Source: Taudactylus pleione | Taxonomy: Eukaryota; Chordata; Amphibia; Anura; Myobatrachidae | NCBI GenBank assembly: GCA_031769625.1 | Contig: JAUIMM010001265.1 | Span: forward strand, 1 to 64,000 | DNA length: 64,000 bases | Reading direction: 5' to 3' | Shown: piece by piece, positions 33,901 through 47,342 of the stretch | Position numbering within the stretch: position 1 is the first letter of the stretch | Layout of the letters: each line of letters opens with the position of its first letter | Program-made: the position numbers and the translations under genes | The notes under the pieces: generated by a model | What the model saw: the letters and a program-made list of their open reading frames with translations, nothing else | Databases searched by the model: none | Told to the model about the DNA's origin: nothing

Positions 33901-36900
33901 AATTTGGGGATTTTTGAAAAAAAAAAATTTGGGCCAATTTTTAAGGTCCGGGGCTTAAGTAAATTTTAATATGGGTAAATAAACTTCTGGTGAGTGGTGT
34001 CGAAATTAAGCACCAAAATCAACTTCTGTCACCACAGCAAATCTTTTTTAAGTTGTACCAAAAGTTTTAAGCAGAATTTGGGGATTTTTGAAAAAAAAAA
34101 AAATTTTGGCCATATTTTTAAGGTCCGGGGCTTACGTAAATTTTCATACGGGTAAATATATTTCTGGTGAGTTGTGTCAAAATTAAGCACCAATATCAAC
34201 TTCTGTCACCGCAGCAAATCTTTTTAAGTTGTACCAAAAGTTTTAAGCAGAATTTGGGGATTTTTGAAAAAAAAAATTTTGGCCGATTTTTAAGGTCCGG
34301 GGCTTACGTAAATTTTCATACGGGTAAATGTATTTCTGGTGAGTTTTGTCAAAATTAAGCACCAAAATCAACTTCTGTCACCGCAGCAAATCTTTTTTAA
34401 GTTGTACCAAAAGTTTTAAGCAGAATTTGGGGATTTTTGAAAAATAAAAATTTGGGCTGATTTTTAAGGTCCGGGGCTTACGTAAATTTTCATATGGGTA
34501 AATAAATTTCTGGTGAGTGGTGTCGAAATTAAGCACCAAAATCAACTTCTGTCACCACAGCAAATCTTTTTTAAGTTGTACCAAAAGTTTTAAGCAGAAT
34601 TTGGGGATTTTTGAAAAAAAAAATGTTGGCCTGATTTTTAAGGTCCGGGGCTTACGTAAATTTTCATATGGGTAAATGTATTTCTGGTGAGTTGTGTCAA
34701 AATTAAGCACCAAAATCAACTTCTGTCACCGCAGCAAATCTTTTTTAAGTTGTACCAAAAGTTTTAAGCAGAATTTGGGGATTTTTGAAAAAAAAAAATT
34801 TGGGCCGATTTTTAAGGTCCGGGGCTTACGTAAATTTTCATATGGGTAAATAAATTTCTGGTGAGTGGTGTCGAAATTAAGCACCAAAATCAACTTCTGT
34901 CACCACAGCAAATCTTTTTTAAGTTGTACCAAAAGTTTTAAGCAGACTTTGGGGATTTTTGAAAAAAAAAATTTTGGCCCGATTTTTAAGGTCCGGGGCT
35001 TACGTAAATTTTCATACGGGTAAATGTATTTCTGGTGAGTTGTGTCAAAATTAAGCACCAAAATCAACTTCTGTCACCACAGCAAATCTTTTTTAAGTTG
35101 TACCAAAAGTTTTAAGCAGAATTTGGGGATTTTTGAAAAAAAAAAATTTTGGTCGATTTTTAAGGTCCTGGGCATACGTAAATTTTTATACGGGAAAATG
35201 TATTTCTGGTGAGTTGTGTCAAAATCAAGCACCAAAATCAACTTCTGTCACCACAGCAAATCTTTTTTAAGTTGTACCAAAAGTTTTAAGCAGAATTTGG
35301 GGATTTTTGAAAAATAAAAATTTGGGCCGATTTTTAAGGTCCAGGGCTTACGTAAATTTTCATATGGGTAAATATATTTCTGGTGAGTTGTGTCAAAATT
35401 AAGCACCAAAATCAACTTCTGTCACCGCAGCAAATCTTTTTTAAGTTGTACCAAAAGTTTTAAGCAGAATTTGGGGATTTTTGAAAAAAAAAAATTTTGG
35501 CCGATTTTTAAGGTCCGGGGCTTACGTAAATTTTCATACGGGTAAATGTATTTCTGGTGAGTTGTGTCAAAATCAAGCACCAAAATCAACTTCTGTCACC
35601 GCAGCAAATCTTTTTTAAGTTGTACCAAATGTTTTAAGCAGAATTTGGGGATTTTTGAAAAAAAAAATTTGGGCCGATTTTTAAGGTCCGGGGCTTACGT
35701 AAATTTTCATATGGGTAAATAAATTTCTGGTGAGTGGTGTCGAAATTAAGCACCAAAATCAACTTTTGTCACCGCAGCAAATCTTTTTTAAGTTGTACCA
35801 AAAGTTTTAAGCAGAATTTGGGGATTTTTGAAAAAAAAAAATTTGGGCCAATTTTTAAGGTCCGGGGCTTAAGTAAATTTTAATATGGGTAAATAAACTT
35901 CTGGTGAGTGGTGTCGAAATTAAGCACCAAAATCAACTTCTGTCACCACAGCAAATCTTTTTTAAGTTGTACCAAAAGTTTTAAGCAGAATTTGGGGATT
36001 TTTGAAAAAAAAAAAAATTTTGGCCCGATTTTTAAGGTCCGGGGCTTACGTAAATTTTCATACGGGTAAATATATTTCTGGTGAGTTGTGTCAAAATTAA
36101 GCACCAATATCAACTTCTGTCACCGCAGCAAATCTTTTTAAGTTGTACCAAAAGTTTTAAGCAGAATTTGGGGATTTTTGAAAAAAAAAATTTTGGCCGA
36201 TTTTTAAGGTCCGGGGCTTACGTAAATTTTCATACGGGTAAATGTATTTCTGGTGAGTTTTGTCAAAATTAAGCACCAAAATCAACTTCTGTCACCGCAG
36301 CAAATCTTTTTTAAGTTGTACCAAAAGTTTTAAGCAGAATTTGGGGATTTTTGAAAAATAAAAATTTGGGCTGAATTTTAAGGTCCGGGGCTTACGTAAA
36401 TTTTCATATGGGTAAATAAATTTCTGGTGAGTGGTGTCGAAATTAAGCACCAAAATCAACTTCTGTCACCACAGCAAATCTTTTTTAAGTTGTACCAAAA
36501 GTTTTAAGCAGAATTTGGGGATTTTTGAAAAAAAAAATGTTGGCCTGATTTTTAAGGTCCGAGGCTTACGTAAATTTTCATACGGGTAAATGTATTTCTG
36601 GTGAGTTGTGTCAAAATTAAGCACCAAAATCAACTTCTGTCACCGCAGCAAATCTTTTTTAAGTTGTACCAAAAGTTTTAAGCAGAATTTGGGGATTTTT
36701 GAAAAAAAAAAATTTGGGCCGATTTTAAAGGTCCGGGGCTTATGTAAATTTTCATATGGGTAAATAAATTTCTGGTGAGTGGTGTCGAAATTAAGCACCA
36801 AAATCAACTTCTGTCACCACAGCAAATCTTTTTTAAGTTGTACCAAAAGTTTTAAGCAGAATTTGGGGATTTTTGAAAAAAAAAAATTTGGGCCGATTTT

Positions 36901-37251
36901 TAAGGTCCGGGGCTTAAGTAAATTTTCATATGGGTAAATAAACTTCTGGTGAGTTGTGTCGAAATTAAGCACCAAAATCAACTTCTGTCACCACAGCAAA
37001 TCTTTTTTAAGTTGTACCAAAAGTTTTAAGCAGAATTTGGGGATTTTTGAAAAAAAAAATTTTGGCCCGATTTTTAAGGTCCGGGGCTTACGTAAATTTT
37101 CATACGGGTAAATGTATTTCTGGTGAGTTGTGTCAAAATTAAGCACGAAAATCAACTTCTGTCACCGCAGCAAATCTTTTTTAAGTTGTACGAAAAGTTT
37201 TAAGCAGAATTTGAGGAATTTTGGAAAAAAAAAATTTCGGACGATTTTTAA
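30989..37251 (+). repeat. HOR block j: 36 monomers
   Basis: Type order: 1-11, 22, 12, 13, 14/15 chimera, 16-22, 12-25. The type 1 monomer reads GTGTGAAAAT, and the first type 22 has lost three bases (TTTTAAGAATTTGG near 33031). Both marks recur 8527 bp later, so blocks i+j and k+l are one duplicated 49-monomer unit. Confidence 0.85.
33424..33597 (+). repeat. Chimeric monomer 14/15
   Basis: It starts GGTCCTGGGCTTATG like type 14 but ends TTTTGGCCG like type 15, and type 16 follows. The same monomer with the same CTTATGTAA change is present 8527 bp later. Confidence 0.82.
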
Positions 37252-39515
37252 GGTCCGGGGCTTACGTAAATTTTCATATGGGTAAATATATTTCTGGTGA
37301 GTTGTGTCAAAATTAAGCACCGAAATCAACTTCTGTCACCTCAGCAAATCATTTTTAAGATGTACCAAAAGTTTTAAGCCGAATTTGGGGATTTTTGAAA
37401 AAAAAAATTTGGGCCGATTTTTAAGGTCCGGGGCTTACGTAAATTTTCATATGGGTAAATGTATTTCTTGTGAGTTGTGTCAAAATTAAGCACCAAAATC
37501 AACTTCTGTCACCGCAGCAAATCTTTTTTAAGTTGTACCAAAAGTTTTAAGCAGAATTTGGGGAACTTTGAAAAGAAAAAATTTTGGTTGATTTTTAAGC
37601 TCCGGGGCTTACGTAAATTTTCATATGGGTAAATATATTTCTGGTGAGTTGTGTCAAAATTAAGCACCAAAATCAACTTCTGTCACCGCAGCAAATCTTT
37701 CTTAAGTTGTACCAAAAGTTTTAAGCAGAATTTGGGGATTTTTGAAAAAAAAAATTTTGGCCCGATTTTAAAGGTCCGGGGCTTACGTAAATTTCCATAC
37801 GGGTAAATATATTTAAGGTGAGTTGTGTCAAAATTAAGCACCAAAATCAACTTCTGTCACCGCAGCAAATCTTTTTTATGTTGTACCAAAAGTTTTAAGC
37901 AGAATTTGGGGATTTTTGAAAAAAAAAAATTTGGGCCGATTTTTAAGGTCCGGGGCTTACGTAAATTTTCATACGGGTAAATGTATTTCTGGTGAGTTTT
38001 GTCAAAATTAAGCACCAAAATCATCTTCTGTCACCGCAGCAAATCTTTTTTAAAATGTACCAAAAGTTTTAAGCAGAATTTGGGGATTTTTGAAATATAA
38101 AAATTTGGGCCGATTTTTAAGGTCCGGGGCATACGTAAATTTTCATATGGGTAAATAAATTTCTGGTGAGTGGTGTCGAAATTAAGCACCAAAATCAACT
38201 TCTGTCACCACAGCAAATCTATTTTAAGTTGTACCAAAAGTTTTAAGCAGAATTTGGGGATTTTTGGAAAAAAAAATTTTGGCCCGATTTTTAAGGTCCG
38301 GGGCTTACGTAAATTTTCATACGGGTAAATGTATTTCTGGTGAGTTGTGTCAAAATTAAGCACCAAAATCAACTTCTGTCACCGCAGCAAATCTTTTTTA
38401 AGTTGTACCAATAGTTTTAAGCAGAATTTGGGGATTTTTGAAAAAAAAAAAAATTTTGGGCAATTTTTAAGGTCCGGGGCTTACGTAAATTTTCATACAG
38501 GTAAATATATTTCTGGTGAGTTGTGTCAAAATTAAGCACCAAAATCAACTTGTGTCACCGCAGCAAATCTTTTTTAAGTTGTACCAAAATTTTTAAGCAG
38601 AATTTTGGGAATTTTGAAAAAAAAAAAATTTTTAGCCGATTTTTAAGGTCCGTGGCTTACGTAAATTTTCATATGGGTAAATATATTTCTGGTGAGTTGT
38701 GTCAAAATTAAGCACCAATATCAACTTCTGTCACCGCAGCAAATCTTTTTTAAGTTGTACCTAAAGTTTTAAGCAGAATTTGGGGATTATTGAAAAAAAA
38801 ATTTTTGGCCGATTTTTAAGGTCCGGGGCTTACGTAAATTTTCATACGGGTAAATGTATTTCTGGTGAGTTTTGTCAAAATTAAGCACCAAAATCAACTT
38901 CTGTCACCGCAGCAAATCTTTTTTAAGTTGTACCAAAAGTTTTAAGCAGAATTTGGGGATTTTTGAAAAATAAAAATTTGGGCCAATTTTTAAGGTCCGG
39001 GGCTTACGTAAATTTTCATATGGGTAAATAAAATTCTGGTGAGTGGTGTCGAAATTAAGCACCAAAATCAACTTCTGTCACCACAGCAAATCTTTTTTAA
39101 GTTGTACCAAAAGTTTTAAGCAGAATTTGGGGATTTTTGAAAAAAAAAAATTTGGGCCGATTTTTAAGGTCCGGGGCTTAAGTAAATTTTCATATGGGTA
39201 AATAAACTTCTGGTGAGTTGTGTCGAAATTAAGCACCAAAATCAACTTCTGTCACCACAGCAAATCTTTTTTAAGTTGTACCAAAAGTTTTAAGCAGAAT
39301 TTGGGGATTTTTGAAAAAAAAAATTTTGGCCCGATTTTTAAGGTCCGGGGCTTACGTAAATTTTCATACGGGTAAATGTATTTCTGGTGAGTTGTGTCAA
39401 AATTAAGCACGAAAATCAACTTCTGTCACCGCAGCAAATCTTTTTTAAGTTGTACGAAAAGTTTTAAGCAGAATTTGAGGAATTTTGGAAAAAAAAAATT
39501 TCGGACGATTTTTAA
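37252..39515 (+). repeat. HOR block k: 13 monomers, copy of block i
   Basis: Type order: 1-11, 24, 25, identical to block i at an offset of 8527 bp, including the AAATTTCCATAC variant in type 4 and CTTGTGTCAC in type 8. A new single change, GGGCCAATT for GGGCCGATT near 38984, distinguishes this copy. Confidence 0.86.
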
Positions 39516-42500
39516 GGTCCGGGGCTTACGTAAATTTTCATATGGGTAAATATATTTCTGGTGAGTTGTGTGAAAATTAAGCACCGAAATCAACTTCTGT
39601 CACCTCAGCAAATCATTTTTAAGATGTACCAAAAGTTTTAAGCCGAATTTGGGGATTTTTGAAAAAAAAAATTTGGGCCGATTTTTAAGGTCCGGGGCTT
39701 ACGTAAATTTTCATATGGGTAAATGTATTTCTTGTGAGTTGTGTCAAAATTAAGCACCAAAATCAACTTCTGTCACCGCAGCAAATCTTTTTTAAGTTGT
39801 ACCAAAAGTTTTAAGCAGAATTTGGGGAACTTTGAAAAGAAAAAATTTTGGTTGATTTTTAAGCTCCGGGGCTTACGTAAATTTTCATATGGGTAAATAT
39901 ATTTCTGGTGAGTTGTGTCAAAATTAAGCACCAAAATCAACTTCTGTCACCGCAGCAAATCTTTCTTAAGTTGTACCAAAAGTTTTAAGCAGAATTTGGG
40001 GATTTTTGAAAAAAAAAATTTTGGCCCGATTTTAAAGGTCCGGGGCTTACGTAAATTTTCATACGGGTAAATATATTTAAGGTGAGTTGTGTCAAAATTA
40101 AGCACCAAAATCAACTTCTGTCACCGCAGCAAATCTTTTTTATGTTGTACCAAAAGTTTTAAGCAGAATTTGGGGATTTTTGAAAAAAAAAAATTTGGGC
40201 CGATTTTTAAGGTCCGGGGCTTACGTAAATTTTCATACGGGTAAATGTATTTCTGGTGAGTTTTGTCAAAATTAAGCACCAAAATCATCTTCTGTCACCG
40301 CAGCAAATCTTTTTTAAAATGTACCAAAAGTTTTAAGCAGAATTTGGGGATTTTTGAAATATAAAAATTTGGGCCGATTTTTAAGGTCCGGGGCATACGT
40401 AAATTTTCATATGGGTAAATAAATTTCTGGTGAGTGGTGTCGAAATTAAGCACCAAAATCAACTTCTGTCACCACAGCAAATCTATTTTAAGTTGTACCA
40501 AAAGTTTTAAGCAGAATTTGGGGATTTTTAGAAAAAAAAATTTTGGCCCGATTTTTAAGGTCCGGGGCTTACGTAAATTTTCATACGGGTAAATGTATTT
40601 CTGGTGAGTTGTGTCAAAATTAAGCACCAAAATCAACTTCTGTCACCGCAGCAAATCTTTTTTAAGTTGTACCAATAGTTTTAAGCAGAATTTGGGGATT
40701 TTTGAAAAAAAAAAAAATTTTGGCCAATTTTTAAGGTCCGGGGCTTACGTAAATTTTCATACAGGTAAATATATTTCTGGTGAGTTGTGTCAAAATTAAG
40801 CACCAAAATCAACTTCTGTCACCGCAGCAAATCTTTTTTAAGTTGTACCAAAATTTTTAAGCAGAATTTGGGGAATTTTGAAAAAAAAAAATTTTTTAGC
40901 CGATTTTTAAGGTCCGGGGCTTACGTAAATTTTCATACGGGTAAATATATTTCTGGTGAGTTGTGTCAAAATTAAGCACCAATATCAACTTCTGTCACCG
41001 CAGCAAATCTTTTTTAAGTTGTACCTAAAGTTTTAAGCAGAATTTGGGGATTATTGAAAAAAAAAATTTTGGCCGATTTTTAAGGTCAGGGGCTTACGTA
41101 AATTTTCATACGGGTAAATGTATTTCTGGTGAGTTTTGTCAAAATTAAGCACCAAAATCAACTTCTGTCACCGCAGCAAATCTTTTTTAAGTTGTACCAA
41201 AAGTTTTAAGCAGAATTTGGGGATTTTTGAAAAATAAAAATTTGGGCCGATTTTTAAGGTCCGGGGCTTACGTAAATTTTCATATGGGTAAATAAAATTC
41301 TGGTGAGTGGTGTCGAAATTAAGCACCAAAATCAACTTCTGTCACCACAGCAAATCTTTTTTAAGTTGTACCAAAAGTTTTAAGCAGAATTTGGGGATTT
41401 TTGAAAAAAAAAATTTTGGCCTGATTTTTAAGGTCCGGGGCTTACGTAAATTTTCATATGGGTAAATGTATTTCTGGTGAGTTGTGTCAAAATTAAGCAC
41501 CAAAATCAACTTCTGTCACCGCAGCAAATCTTTTTTAAGTTGTACCAAAAGTTTTAAGAATTTGGGGATTTTTGAAAAAAAAAAATTTGGGCCGATTTTT
41601 AAGGTCCGGGGCTTACGTAAATTTTCATATGGGTAAATAAATTTCTGGTGAGTGGTGTCGAAATTAAGCACCAAAATCAACTTCTGTCACCACAGCAAAT
41701 CTTTTTTAAGTTGTACCAAAAGTTTTAAGCAGACTTTGGGGATTTTTGAAAAAAAAAATTTTGGCCCGATTTTTAAGGTCCGGGGCTTACGTAAATTTTC
41801 ATACGGGTAAATGTATTTCTGGTGAGTTGTGTCAAAATTAAGCACCAAAATCAACTTCTGTCACCACAGCAAATCTTTTTTAAGTTGTACCAAAAGTTTT
41901 AAGCAGAATTTGGGGATTTTTGAAAAAAAAAAATTTTGGCCGATTTTTAAGGTCCTGGGCTTATGTAAATTTTTATACGGGAAAATGTATTTCTGGTGAG
42001 TTGTGTCAAAATCAAGCACCAAAATCAACTTCTGTCACCACAGCAAATCTTTTTTAAGTTGTACCAAAAGTTTTAAGCAGAATTTGGGGATTTTTGAAAA
42101 AAAAAAATTTTGGCCGATTTTTAAGGTCCGGGGCTTACGTAAATTTTCATACGGGTAAATGTATTTCTGGTGAGTTGTGTCAAAATCAAGCACCAAAATC
42201 AACTTCTGTCACCGCAGCAAATCTTTTTTAAGTTGTACCAAATGTTTTAAGCAGAATTTGGGGATTTTTGAAAAAAAAAATTTGGGCCGATTTTTAAGGT
42301 CCGGGGCTTACGTAAATTTTCATATGGGTAAATAAATTTCTGGTGAGTGGTGTCGAAATTAAGCACCAAAATCAACTTTTGTCACCGCAGCAAATCTTTT
42401 TTAAGTTGTACCAAAAGTTTTAAGCAGAATTTGGGGATTTTTGAAAAAAAAAAATTTGGGCCAATTTTTAAGGTCCGGGGCTTAAGTAAATTTTAATATG

Positions 42501-45500
42501 GGTAAATAAACTTCTGGTGAGTGGTGTCGAAATTAAGCACCAAAATCAACTTCTGTCACCACAGCAAATCTTTTTTAAGTTGTACCAAAAGTTTTAAGCA
42601 GAATTTGGGGATTTTTGAAAAAAAAAAAAATTTTGGCCATATTTTTAAGGTCCGGGGCTTACGTAAATTTTCATACGGGTAAATATATTTCTGGTGAGTT
42701 GTGTCAAAATTAAGCACCAATATCAACTTCTGTCACCGCAGCAAATCTTTTTAAGTTGTACCAAAAGTTTTAAGCAGAATTTGGGGATTTTTGAAAAAAA
42801 AAATTTTGGCCGATTTTTAAGGTCCGGGGCTTACGTAAATTTTCATACGGGTAAATGTATTTCTGGTGAGTTTTGTCAAAATTAAGCACCAAAATCAACT
42901 TCTGTCACCGCAGCAAATCTTTTTTAAGTTGTACCAAAAGTTTTAAGCAGAATTTGGGGATTTTTGAAAAATAAAAATTTGGGCTGATTTTTAAGGTCCG
43001 GGGCTTACGTAAATTTTCATATGGGTAAATAAATTTCTGGTGAGTGGTGTCGAAATTAAGCACCAAAATCAACTTCTGTCACCACAGCAAATCTTTTTTA
43101 AGTTGTACCAAAAGTTTTAAGCAGAATTTGGGGATTTTTGAAAAAAAAAATGTTGGCCTGATTTTTAAGGTCCGGGGCTTACGTAAATTTTCATATGGGT
43201 AAATGTATTTCTGGTGAGTTGTGTCAAAATTAAGCACCAAAATCAACTTCTGTCACCGCAGCAAATCTTTTTTAAGTTGTACCAAAAGTTTTAAGCAGAA
43301 TTTGGGGATTTTTGAAAAAAAAAAATTTGGGCCGATTTTTAAGGTCCGGGGCTTACGTAAATTTTCATATGGGTAAATAAATTTCTGGTGAGTGGTGTCG
43401 AAATTAAGCACCAAAATCAACTTCTGTCACCACAGCAAATCTTTTTTAAGTTGTACCAAAAGTTTTAAGCAGACTTTGGGGATTTTTGAAAAAAAAAATT
43501 TTGGCCCGATTTTTAAGGTCCGGGGCTTACGTAAATTTTCATACGGGTAAATGTATTTCTGGTGAGTTGTGTCAAAATTAAGCACCAAAATCAACTTCTG
43601 TCACCACAGCAAATCTTTTTTAAGTTGTACCAAAAGTTTTAAGCAGAATTTGGGGATTTTTGAAAAAAAAAAATTTTGGCCGATTTTTAAGGTCCTGGGC
43701 TTACGTAAATTTTTATACGGGAAAATGTATTTCTGGTGAGTTGTGTCAAAATCAAGCACCAAAATCAACTTCTGTCACCACAGCAAATCTTTTTTAAGTT
43801 GTACCAAAAGTTTTAAGCAGAATTTGGGGATTTTTGAAAAATAAAAATTTGGGCCGATTTTTAAGGTCCAGGGCTTACGTAAATTTTCATATGGGTAAAT
43901 ATATTTCTGGTGAGTTGTGTCAAAATTAAGCACCAAAATCAACTTCTGTCACCGCAGCAAATCTTTTTTAAGTTGTACCAAAAGTTTTAAGCAGAATTTG
44001 GGGATTTTTGAAAAAAAAAATTTTTGGCCGATTTTTAAGGTCCGGGGCTTACGTAAATTTTCATACGGGTAAATGTATTTCTGGTGAGTTGTGTCAAAAT
44101 CAAGCACCAAAATCAACTTCTGTCACCGCAGCAAATCTTTTTTAAGTTGTACCAAATGTTTTAAGCAGAATTTGGGGATTTTTGAAAAAAAAATTTGGGC
44201 CGATTTTTAAGGTCCGGGACTTACGTAAATTTTCATATGGGTAAATAAATTTCTGGTGAGTGGTGTCGAAATTAAGCACCAAAATCAACTTTTGTCACCG
44301 CAGCAAATCTTTTTTAAGTTGTACCAAAAGTTTTAAGCAGAATTTGGGGATTTTTGAAAAAAAAAAATTTGGGCCAATTTTTAAGGTCCGGGGCTTAAGT
44401 AAATTTTAATATGGGTAAATAAACTTCTGGTGAGTGGTGTCGAAATTAAGCACCAAAATCAACTTCTGTCACCACAGCAAATCTTTTTTAAGTTGTACCA
44501 AAAGTTTTAAGCAGAATTTGGGGATTTTTGAAAAAAAAAAAAATTTTGGCCCGATTTTTAAGGTCCAGGGCTTACGTAAATTTTCATACGGGTAAATATA
44601 TTTCTGGTGAGTTGTGTCAAAATTAAGCACCAATATCAACTTCTGTCACCGCAGCAAATCTTTTTAAGTTGTACCAAAAGTTTTAAGCAGAATTTGGGGA
44701 TTTTTGAAAAAAAAAAATTTTGGCCGATTTTTAAGGTCCGGGGCTTACGTAAATTTTCATACGGGTAAATGTATTTCTGGTGAGTTTTGTCAAAATTAAG
44801 CACCAAAATCAACTTCTGTCACCGCAGCAAATCTTTTTTAAGTTGTACCAAAAGTTTTAAGCAGAATTTGGGGATTTTTGAAAAATAAAAATTTGGGCTG
44901 ATTTTTAAGGTCCGGGGCTTACGTAAATTTTCATATGGGTAAATAAATTTCTGGTGAGTGGTGTCGAAATTAAGCACCAAAATCAACTTCTGTCACCACA
45001 GCAAATCTTTTTTAAGTTGTACCAAAAGTTTTAAGCAGAATTTGGGGATTTTTGAAAAAAAAAATGTTGGCCTGATTTTTAAGGTCCGGGGCTTACGTAA
45101 ATTTTCATACGGGTAAATGTATTTCTGGTGAGTTGTGTCAAAATTAAGCACCAAAATCAACTTCTGTCACCGCAGCAAATCTTTTTTAAGTTGTACCAAA
45201 AGTTTTAAGCAGAATTTGGGGATTTTTGAAAAAAAAAAATTTGGGCCGATTTTTAAGGTCCGGGGCTTACGTAAATTTTCATATGGGTAAATAAATTTCT
45301 GGTGAGTGGTGTCGAAATTAAGCACCAAAATCAACTTCTGTCACCACAGCAAATCTTTTTTAAGTTGTACCAAAAGTTTTAAGCAGAATTTGGGGATTTT
45401 TGAAAAAAAAAAATTTGGGCCGATTTTTAAGGTCCGGGGCTTAAGTAAATTTTCATATGGGTAAATAAACTTCTGGTGAGTTGTGTCGAAATTAAGCACC

Positions 45501-45778
45501 AAAATCAACTTCTGTCACCACAGCAAATCTTTTTTAAGTTGTACCAAAAGTTTTAAGCAGAATTTGGGGATTTTTGAAAAAAAAAATTTTGGCCTGATTT
45601 TTAAGGTCCGGGGCTTACGTAAATTTTCATACGGGTAAATGTATTTCTGGTGAGTTGTGTCAAAATTAAGCACGAAAATCAACTTCTGTCACCGCAGCAA
45701 ATCTTTTTTAAGTTGTACGAAAAGTTTTAAGCAGAATTTGAGGAATTTTGGAAAAAAAAAATTTCGGACGATTTTTAA
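39516..45778 (+). repeat. HOR block l: 36 monomers, copy of block j
   Basis: Type order: 1-11, 22, 12, 13, 14/15 chimera, 16-22, 12-25, as in block j. It shares GTGTGAAAAT near 39572, the three-base deletion near 41558 and GGCCATATTT near 42640. Its right half, from about 43.7 kb, loses some block j marks: the late type 14 has CCTGGGCTTACG rather than CCTGGGCATACG. Confidence 0.84.
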
Positions 45779-46299
45779 GGTCCGGGGCTTACGTAAATTT
45801 TCATATGGGTAAATATATTTCTGGTGAGTTGTGTCAAAATTAAGCACCGAAATCAACTTCTGTCACCTCAGCAAATCATTTTTAAGATGTACCAAAAGTT
45901 TTAAGCCGAATTTGGGGATTTTTGAAAAAAAAAATTTGGGCCGATTTTTAAGGTCCGGGGCTTACGTAAATTTTCATATGGGTAAATGTATTTCTTGTGA
46001 GTTGTGTCAAAATTAAGCACCAAAATCAACTTCTGTCACTGCAGCAAATCTTTTTTAAATTGTACCAAAAGTTTTAAGCAGAATTTGGGGAACTTTGAAA
46101 AGAAAAAATTTTGGTTGATTTTTAAGCTCCGGGGCTTACGTAAATTTTCATATGGGTAAATATATTTCTGGTGAGTTGTGTCAAAATTAAGCACCAAAAT
46201 CAACTTCTGTCACCGCAGCAAATCTTTCTTAAGTTGTACCAAAAGTTTTAAGCAGAATTTGGGGATTTTTGAAAAAAAAAATTTTGGCCCGATTTTAAA

Positions 46300-46472
46300 G
46301 GTCCGGGGCTTACGTAAATTTCCATACGGGTAAATATATTTAAGGTGAGTTGTGTCAAAATTAAGCACCAAAATCAACTTCTGTCACCGCAGCAAATCTT
46401 TTTTATGTTGTACCAAAAGTTTTAAGCAGAATTTGGGGATTTTTGAAAAAAAAAAATTTGGCCGATTTTTAA
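46300..46472 (+). repeat. Chimeric monomer 4/19
   Basis: It starts as type 4 (TTTCCATACGGG, TTAAGGTGAGT, TTTTATGTTG) and ends AAATTTGGCCG as type 19, followed by type 20. It removes fourteen types in one step. It is copied at about 50993-51165. Confidence 0.83.
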
Positions 46473-47168
46473 GGTCCGGGGCTTACGTAAATTTTCATAC
46501 GGGTAAATGTATTTCTGGTGAGTTTTGTCAAAATTAAGCACCAAAATCAACTTCTGTCACCGCAGCAAATCTTTTTTAAGTTGTACCAAAAGTTTTAAGC
46601 AGAATTTGGGGATTTTTGAAAAATAAAAATTTGGGCTGATTTTTAAGGTCCGGGGCTTACGTAAATTTTCATATGGGTAAATAAATTTCTGGTGAGTGGT
46701 GTCGAAATTAAGCACCAAAATCAACTTCTGTCACCACAGCAAATCTTTTTTAAGTTGTACCAAAAGTTTTAAGCAGAATTTGGGGATTTTTGAAAAAAAA
46801 AATGTTGGCCTGATTTTTAAGGTCCGGGGCTTACGTAAATTTTCATACGGGTAAATGTATTTCTGGTGAGTTGTGTCAAAATTAAGCACCAAAATCAACT
46901 TCTGTCACCGCAGCAAATCTTTTTTAAGTTGTACCAAAAGTTTTAAGCAGAATTTGGGGATTTTTGAAAAAAAAAAATTTGGGCCGATTTTTAAGGTCCG
47001 GGGCTTACGTAAATTTTCATATGGGTAAATAAATTTCTGGTGAGTGGTGTCGAAATTAAGCACCAAAATCAACTTCTGTCACCACAGCAAATCTTTTTTA
47101 AGTTGTACCAAAAGTTTTAAGCAGAATTTGGGGATTTTTGAAAAAAAAAAATTTGGGCCGATTTTTAA

Positions 47169-47342
47169 GGTCCGGGGCTTAAGTAAATTTTCATATGGGT
47201 AAATAAACTTCTGGTGAGTTGTGTCAAAATTAAGCACGAAAATCAACTTCTGTCACCGCAGCAAATCTTTTTTAAGTTGTACGAAAAGTTTTAAGCAGAA
47301 TTTGAGGAATTTTGGAAAAAAAAAATTTCGGACGATTTTTAA
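47169..47342 (+). repeat. Chimeric monomer 24/25
   Basis: It starts CTTAAGTAA and TAAATAAACTTC (type 24), then has TGTGTCAAAATT and CACGAAAATC with the full type 25 right half. It is copied at about 51861-52034. Confidence 0.85.

Larger units (their letters stand above)
37252..45778 (+). repeat. 49-monomer segmental duplicate of 28725-37251 (offset 8527 bp)
   Basis: Type order is the same throughout. Shared private marks sit exactly 8527 bp apart: CTTGTGTCAC, GTGTGAAAAT, a three-base deletion giving TTTTAAGAATTTGG, and GGCCATATTT. Matching order also extends left, pairing 25070 onward with 33598 onward. Confidence 0.9.
45779..47342 (+). repeat. HOR block m: 9 monomers
   Basis: Type order: 1, 2, 3, 4/19 chimera (46300-46472), 20-23, 24/25 chimera (47169-47342). 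Two fusions reduce the 25-monomer unit to nine. The same order with the same two chimeras returns at 50472-52034. Confidence 0.86.
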
